Assembly: GCA_040383885.1 (NCBI GenBank)
Contig: JBEICQ010000110.1
Coordinates: 1 to 7,262 of the forward strand
Reading direction: 5' to 3'
Source: JBEICQ01 sp040383885
GTDB lineage: Bacteria > Bacteroidota > Bacteroidia > UBA4408
Length of the DNA stretch: 7,262 nt
Part shown: positions 5,001 to 7,262 of the stretch, piece by piece
Numbering within the stretch: the first letter of the stretch is position 1
How the letters are laid out: the number at the start of each line of letters is the position of its first letter
Translations under genes and position numbers: made by a program
Notes under the pieces: generated by a model
The model's database searches: none
What the model saw: only the letters and a program-made list of their open reading frames with translations
Told to the model about the DNA's origin: nothing

Positions 5001-7262
5001 TTTGTTGCAATACCGGAAAGCGTCAGGGTACGGGCATTCAGGTTGAATTGGTTTGCCGCTCCGGTGAAAGAGAGATTGCCTGCCACACTTAGGTTGTTGA
5101 TCAGGGAAACACCGGCAGGATTGCTGATGGTTACATGATGCATGGATTCTCCGCCGGTACGGTCGATTGTTTGCACATTGGTACCGCTGAAAACAACCGT
5201 ACCTGTTCCCGCCATTGCAAGTCCGGTGCTGGACCAGTTGCCTTTGATATCAATCGTGTTGGTTCCTGTGTTGATGCCTGTCCTGGTGGTTGAAATAGTG
5301 AGGTTATTAAGAATATTGATGTTGCAGTTGAGCTGAATAATTTTGTTAACAAGACCGGTGTTTGACCCATTTAGGCGAAAGAAAGTTTGGGCAGTGGAAC
5401 CTGAGATGGTTTGGGTACCCTGGGTTTTGTTGAAGAGTACTGTACCGTTGCCGTGGTTGAATACGCCGTTGTTTACCCAATTTCCTCCGATATTCAATTG
5501 ATGTGCGGAATTCGTTACAGTGAATGTTCCGGCATTGATGGAGAAATTATTGTTCACATTTACATTATCAACTGTACGGAAAACGGCAGCTCCATCGAGA
5601 CTCAGGTTGTTAAACGCCTGGTTGTTGGTGGCTATGTCCTTGTTTCCGCTGCTGGCAAGAAGCGATACAGTGGATGCACCAGCAGTAAAAGTGCCGAGAT
5701 TAGACCATAGATTCATCACTTGGATGTTTGAGGCAGAGGTGGCACCAACCACTATGCTACCCTGATTAGTGATGGATCCGTTGATTGTGAGTGATTGGTT
5801 TTCCTGGATATTCAATACGCCACCGGCATAAATTTCCATGTTCGAACATGTTGCGGGTCCGCTTGAAGTTTTTATGAGGGGATTATTTCCTGAACCTCCG
5901 GAGACATTGGGAATAATAACCGCATTGATATTTTGCGGGGGATTGGAAGAAGGACCACCCAGTGAAGTACTCCAGTTGAATGGATCTGCCCATTCTGTGC
6001 TGTTGCTTCCATTCCATGTGAGTGCAGGATTGGTAAATGTCCACTGAACCCTACCGGTTGAAGCAGACAAGTCATCATTTTCGAACAGAGCGCCCGATCT
6101 GGCACCGGAGGCATCAAGAAAGGTAAGCACACCCGATCCTACGATTCGTGAAACATTGAAAGTGGGTCCGGACCCAAAAGCAACAGAGTCGATAGTGAAA
6201 TCTGTAAAATTATTCTGCACATCAAGGTAAGTACCGCCGATTGCGCCATTCACAAAAACACCATCACTCAGATTATTTACCGGGTGTATGTTCGCATTTG
6301 GTCGGATTTGCAATCCGGCCGCATTGAGATTTGAGAAACGATAATACTGTGCCTGAAGGGTAGCACCTGAATTTACCACAAAGGTGTAGAAACCACTTGC
6401 CTGAGGCCCGATATTGTTGATGATAGCATTTGATGTTCCAACGGCTTTAAAATTACCTCCGCTATTGATGGTAATGGCAGCATTGGTTCCGTTGAGCAGC
6501 GTTCCATTGTTACCCATATCAAAAGTTCCGAAAACGGTTAAAGCATCCGTCCCAATGTTATCGCCGTTAAGGAAAGTTCTGTTGTTTAAAAAGAGCGTTC
6601 CTGTATTTACTGTGGTGTTTCCGGAGGTCCTTAAATCATTTCCTACCACACTGAAGATAGTGGAGGCTCCTCCATTGATATTCAAAGAGAAAAACCTGGA
6701 TGTTCCGTTGTTGATGGATGCAGTGGGACCACTGCAAGAAAGATTAACAATCCCTCCCCTGGGGGTAAATGTGGCGAGATTGGTCCAGTTGCCACCTACG
6801 GTCATGGTAAAATTACTGGAGGTAACATCTAAAGTTCCTTGTTTGATCTCCAGATTTTTAGAGATGAAAATATTCGAACCCAGTTGATGAGTTAAAGGTG
6901 CATCAATAGCCACATTATTGAAGGAAGAGGTATTTCCGGTGATGGTTTTGGATCCGGTGGTTCCGTTGAAAATGACCATTGAATTACCGGCCACAAAATT
7001 ACCGGTTGTTCCTCTGCTCCAGTTTCCTTTGATGTTCAGAGTATCTTCAGCACCGGTTGAAACAAGAACTCCATTAAGAATCAGGTCTCCCTGAATAGTA
7101 AAATCAGGGGCAGAAGCAAAGGGCGTATTCAGCGTGAGCGTAGCTCCGTTGTTGATAGTAAGCCTGTTCGTTAATGCACCATCAAGATAGATCAGTGGTT
7201 GATTAATAGCAACAGGAATGATTACATCCTCTGAGCCGGAAGGAACAAGGGGAGCACCTGCA
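2072..7262 (-). CDS. Giant repeat-rich cell-surface protein with C-terminal T9SS sorting domain (5' end outside window)
   Basis: One frame is open from the right edge to TAA at 2072-2074, at least 1,729 codons. No start is present: the in-frame GTG at 6994 lies inside a repeat, and matching repeat sequence continues upstream to the edge, so the gene is partial at its 5' end. Visible order (residue 1 at the edge): end of a VIIP-type module header (1-20); beta-repeats with two GNW units; a QYYRFSNLNAAG to RVQWTF segment (about 300-410) closing module A; a second header TWNGS..W.DPFNW..VIIP (415-450); a long beta-repeat zone with four more GNW-type units and three roughly 190-residue modules; a FPLGDNTNYTP segment (about 1375-1540); a fibronectin-III-like domain (1545-1647); a type A T9SS domain (1648-1729). 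Composition is Gly/Asn/Ser/Thr-rich with few Cys, typical of secreted beta-solenoids. Adhesion or matrix roles are likely for such proteins but unproven here; no catalytic motif is recognised. Confidence 0.93.
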   Translation of the reverse strand, partial: AGAPLVPSGSEDVIIPVAINQPLIYLDGALTNRLTINNGATLTLNTPFASAPDFTIQGDLILNGVLVSTGAEDTLNIKGNWSRGTTGNFVAGNSMVIFNGTTGSKTITGNTSSFNNVAIDAPLTHQLGSNIFISKNLEIKQGTLDVTSSNFTMTVGGNWTNLATFTPRGGIVNLSCSGPTASINNGTSRFFSLNINGGASTIFSVVGNDLRTSGNTTVNTGTLFLNNRTFLNGDNIGTDALTVFGTFDMGNNGTLLNGTNAAITINSGGNFKAVGTSNAIINNIGPQASGFYTFVVNSGATLQAQYYRFSNLNAAGLQIRPNANIHPVNNLSDGVFVNGAIGGTYLDVQNNFTDFTIDSVAFGSGPTFNVSRIVGSGVLTFLDASGARSGALFENDDLSASTGRVQWTFTNPALTWNGSNSTEWADPFNWSTSLGGPSSNPPQNINAVIIPNVSGGSGNNPLIKTSSGPATCSNMEIYAGGVLNIQENQSLTINGSITNQGSIVVGATSASNIQVMNLWSNLGTFTAGASTVSLLASSGNKDIATNNQAFNNLSLDGAAVFRTVDNVNVNNNFSINAGTFTVTNSAHQLNIGGNWVNNGVFNHGNGTVLFNKTQGTQTISGSTAQTFFRLNGSNTGLVNKIIQLNCNINILNNLTISTTRTGINTGTNTIDIKGNWSSTGLAMAGTGTVVFSGTNVQTIDRTGGESMHHVTISNPAGVSLINNLSVAGNLSFTGAANQFNLNARTLTLSGIATNISVSNATRTITGVAGCALAITTGLKTVTASAGGSLIIAANVPVNLAQAINFGAGLTTINGTLNMQSGASVSTNAPIFGANSTLVYLSNGPVNRGLEWSATSGAGYPANITINTSASNTNLDLSAGGSALRQCSGNLTINNASFLRMNAMSHALSVRGNLVVNAGGTLVLSNTVGGNLMVGGNITINGSLTHNNREVICNGTTLQSLSGISSIPFLTINNAAGGARILQQLTISQRLTLAAGAFNLNGSNLVLANNAVIVREASGASISAAPTVNPGDRYDVSYNASMSPGIEWNSMMSPIRDVTVSGAATVLTLNADRALNRNLNLLAGASLNLNGRNLSMLNNSAGTFTGTIFVNGNSIISNSAGLGTGGLQITNNEFGANPNFWTKNVTNNAGVGTLTIASNVTMTISDGLFDFGVFAGTPITTMQGVFQVDAGASVATNPCIYASGSTRRFFNGNQFQVNSVNATWASGSIGSGLPGIPWNVEINGTGTQVNLNHPRAVRNDLSINGGVLALLYTDNSPVFSIGGNWTRVGAGSQFFNPNGKRVSFAKTTAGNQTITASSGITSESFSDLQVNHTGGGNVVAACDLEITDNLLLGSGKLIMNTGKILTIGTPSSNGTISGFGPSSYIITWDGTAASNIIQHSNTNTTYNFPLGDNTNYTPMFLQITSGATSGSIVTGAMTPIAHPQLGTASNYIKRYWSMEQSGLLPGFTYNTDYIYVDGDIVGSESLIFPFKYTPGAGVGTGWIGAGGSSASFTMGTGSIIPATNTLHWDGVYSFSDLTGSGGGTPLPVSLADFNAQKSGKAVKIYWATLSELNNDYFTVERSTDLSHIESIATVKGAGNHNGHLEYEVFDENPMSGTSYYRLKQTDFDGKTEYSPWKAVSFETDNTSAVKVFPNPSSDGQVNISAGGFRDQTNLYFTITDIAGKLHAEGQLTAGEKAIATPISIPQLSPGMYVVQVRGENTLIREQLIVK
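2075..2320 (-). other. Type A T9SS C-terminal sorting domain (within the giant gene)
   Basis: The last 82 residues begin VKVFPNPSSDG and continue through NISAGG, LYFTITDIAGK, LSPGMYVVQV and end REQLIVK. This is the usual pattern: PNP, then a beta-strand pair, a D..GK turn, an L..G.Y.V hairpin, and a basic end. By family knowledge it directs passage through the outer-membrane T9SS translocon, after which it is removed and the protein is attached to the surface or released. Confidence 0.93.
2321..2629 (-). other. Fibronectin-III-like domain before the sorting domain (within the giant gene)
   Basis: About 103 residues start LPVSLADFNAQ and include WATLSELNNDYFTVERS, YEVFDENP and SYYRLKQTDFDGKTEYS. 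This block is a standard companion of T9SS sorting domains in Bacteroidota proteins and probably acts as a spacer fold. Confidence 0.8.
2630..3140 (-). other. FPLG-type beta-domain (within the giant gene)
   Basis: This segment runs from YIITWDGTAASN through NTTYNFPLGDNTNYTP, IKRYWSMEQSGL and NTDYIYVDGD to HWDGVYSFSDLTG. Similar FP(L/V/I)G...P blocks occur near the C-termini of many Bacteroidota surface proteins, between the repeat region and the final domains. Its function is not known to me; boundaries are approximate. Confidence 0.55.
3260..3418 (-). repeat. GNW-type beta-repeat, unit 6
   Basis: Protein repeat starting GNWTRVGAGSQF, then G..VSF, NQTITASSG and FSDLQVNHTGG. It follows the pattern GNW..., F...G...V.F, Q.I.G, F..L.I of the other units but is longer (53 residues) and stands far from them, just after the third of the long modules. 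Confidence 0.7.
3452..3715 (-). repeat. Long module, copy 3
   Basis: Starts GVFQVDAGASVATNPCIYAS, passes an aromatic TWASGSIGSGLPGIPWNVEI and ends RAVRNDLSINGG. It aligns with copies 1 and 2 through GAS(V/I)., a conserved Trp, P..(N/D)(V/I)., L.L, and a final LXI..G. The aligned Trp of this copy lies 176 residues after that of copy 2. Confidence 0.65.
3992..4255 (-). repeat. Long module, copy 2
   Basis: Starts NLVLANNAVIVREASGASIS, with DRYDVSYNASMSPGIEW, DVTVSGAATVLTLNADRA and NLNLLAGASLNLNG. Its Trp is 196 residues after the equivalent Trp of copy 1. It is the most diverged at its N-terminal half. Confidence 0.65.
4580..4822 (-). repeat. Long module, copy 1
   Basis: Starts GTLNMQSGASVSTNAPIFGA, with TLVYLSNGPVNRGLEW, YPANITINTSASNTNLDLSA and ALRQCSGNLTINN. 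The GASVSTN.PI stretch is closest to GASVATNPCI of copy 3, and both are preceded by a similar G..L.IA.NV and TT..G run, so these two copies are the nearest relatives. Confidence 0.65.
5111..5242 (-). repeat. GNW-type beta-repeat, unit 5
   Basis: GNWSSTGLAMAGTGTVVFSG, then QTIDRTGG and HHVTISNPAG, 44 residues. It is the third of three consecutive units with Trp-to-Trp spacings of 76 and 81 residues. Confidence 0.75.
5354..5485 (-). repeat. GNW-type beta-repeat, unit 4
   Basis: GNWVNNGVFNHGNGTVLFNK, then GTQTISGSTAQTFFRLNGSN, 44 residues. It gives the clearest form of the consensus: GNW, F..G.GTV.F, QTISG, F..L. Confidence 0.8.
5585..5710 (-). repeat. GNW-type beta-repeat, unit 3
   Basis: LWSNLGTFTAGASTVSLLAS, then NKDIATNNQAFNNLSLDGAA, 42 residues. 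The leading GN is changed to NL but the Trp, TF..G.STV.L and AFNNL.LDG positions are kept. It follows the second module header and begins the three-unit run. Confidence 0.75.
5912..6028 (-). other. Module header with WNGS...W.DPFNW and VIIP (within the giant gene)
   Basis: PALTWNGSNSTEWADPFNWS is followed by NAVIIPNVSGG. Such headers open beta-repeat modules in many Bacteroidota surface proteins. The window's right edge cuts the same kind of header (EDVIIPVAIN at about 7202-7231), so at least two header-led modules exist. Confidence 0.7.
6665..6793 (-). repeat. GNW-type beta-repeat, unit 2
   Basis: GNWTNLATFTPRGGIVNLSC, then TASINNGTSRFFSLNINGGA, 43 residues. It lies 78 residues after unit 1 and belongs to the first module. 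Confidence 0.75.
6890..7027 (-). repeat. GNW-type beta-repeat, unit 1
   Basis: GNWSRGTTGNFVAGNSMVIF, then SKTITGNTSSFNNVAIDAP, 46 residues. Because this unit reads through 6994 without a break, the GTG there cannot be the gene start. Confidence 0.8.

Noticed and set aside
6414..6887. 157-codon plus-strand open frame opposite the giant gene
   Set aside because: It is an antisense shadow. Repetitive Val/Leu/Pro-rich translation mirrors the Asn/Gly/Thr codons of the repeats, and no family resemblance is seen. The other plus-strand frames between 2133 and 6047 are rejected for the same reason.
6992..6994. GTG as the start of the giant gene
   Set aside because: The frame stays open to the window edge and the upstream sequence (another 89 codons) carries the same beta-repeat style and a VIIP header, with no signal peptide at the GTG.
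3260..7027. CRISPR array or DNA-level tandem repeats in the giant gene
   Set aside because: Similarity is at protein level with diverged codons and varying spacing; there are no identical DNA repeats with unique spacers.

Overview
The window looks like ordinary chromosomal DNA from a member of the Bacteroidota, probably an environmental, Chitinophagales/Sphingobacteriales/Cytophagales-like lineage. Three things point there: a very large secreted protein ending in a type IX secretion (T9SS) sorting domain, which is confined to this phylum; promoters of the Bacteroidota type (TTTG, 19 bp, TAnnTTTG), seen perfectly in front of the tRNA; and no Shine-Dalgarno sequences before the two genes whose starts are visible. 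The genus cannot be named from the sequence.

Layout. At about 74-727 on the minus strand lies a complete pdxH (pyridoxamine/pyridoxine 5'-phosphate oxidase, last step of PLP synthesis). A 79-bp divergent intergenic region separates it from a plus-strand gene (807-1802) for an exported zinc-dependent phospholipase C / S1-P1 nuclease family hydrolase. Then comes a short RNA block: a textbook promoter, a leader hairpin, tRNA-Phe(GAA) at 1893-1965 and a rho-independent terminator. A second hairpin terminator (2031-2052) serves the opposite strand. The rest (2072 to the right edge) is one uninterrupted minus-strand reading frame, at least 1,729 codons, that continues beyond the window. It encodes a Gly/Asn/Ser/Thr-rich, beta-repeat cell-surface protein with a C-terminal T9SS domain. 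The left 73 bases hold at most the last codons of a convergent gene.

How the parts relate. There is no sign of a multigene operon: pdxH and the hydrolase are divergent, the tRNA has its own promoter and terminator, and the giant gene converges on the tRNA. The hydrolase and the giant protein are both exported, the first by a Sec signal peptide and the second by T9SS, but nothing shows that they act together.

I found no convincing undescribed system. The points most worth a second look are the layered internal repeat structure of the giant protein, the apparently leaderless pdxH promoter, loss of the allosteric arginine pair in PdxH, a U-U mismatch in the T-stem of the tRNA, and a 12-bp perfect palindrome inside the hydrolase signal-peptide coding region.
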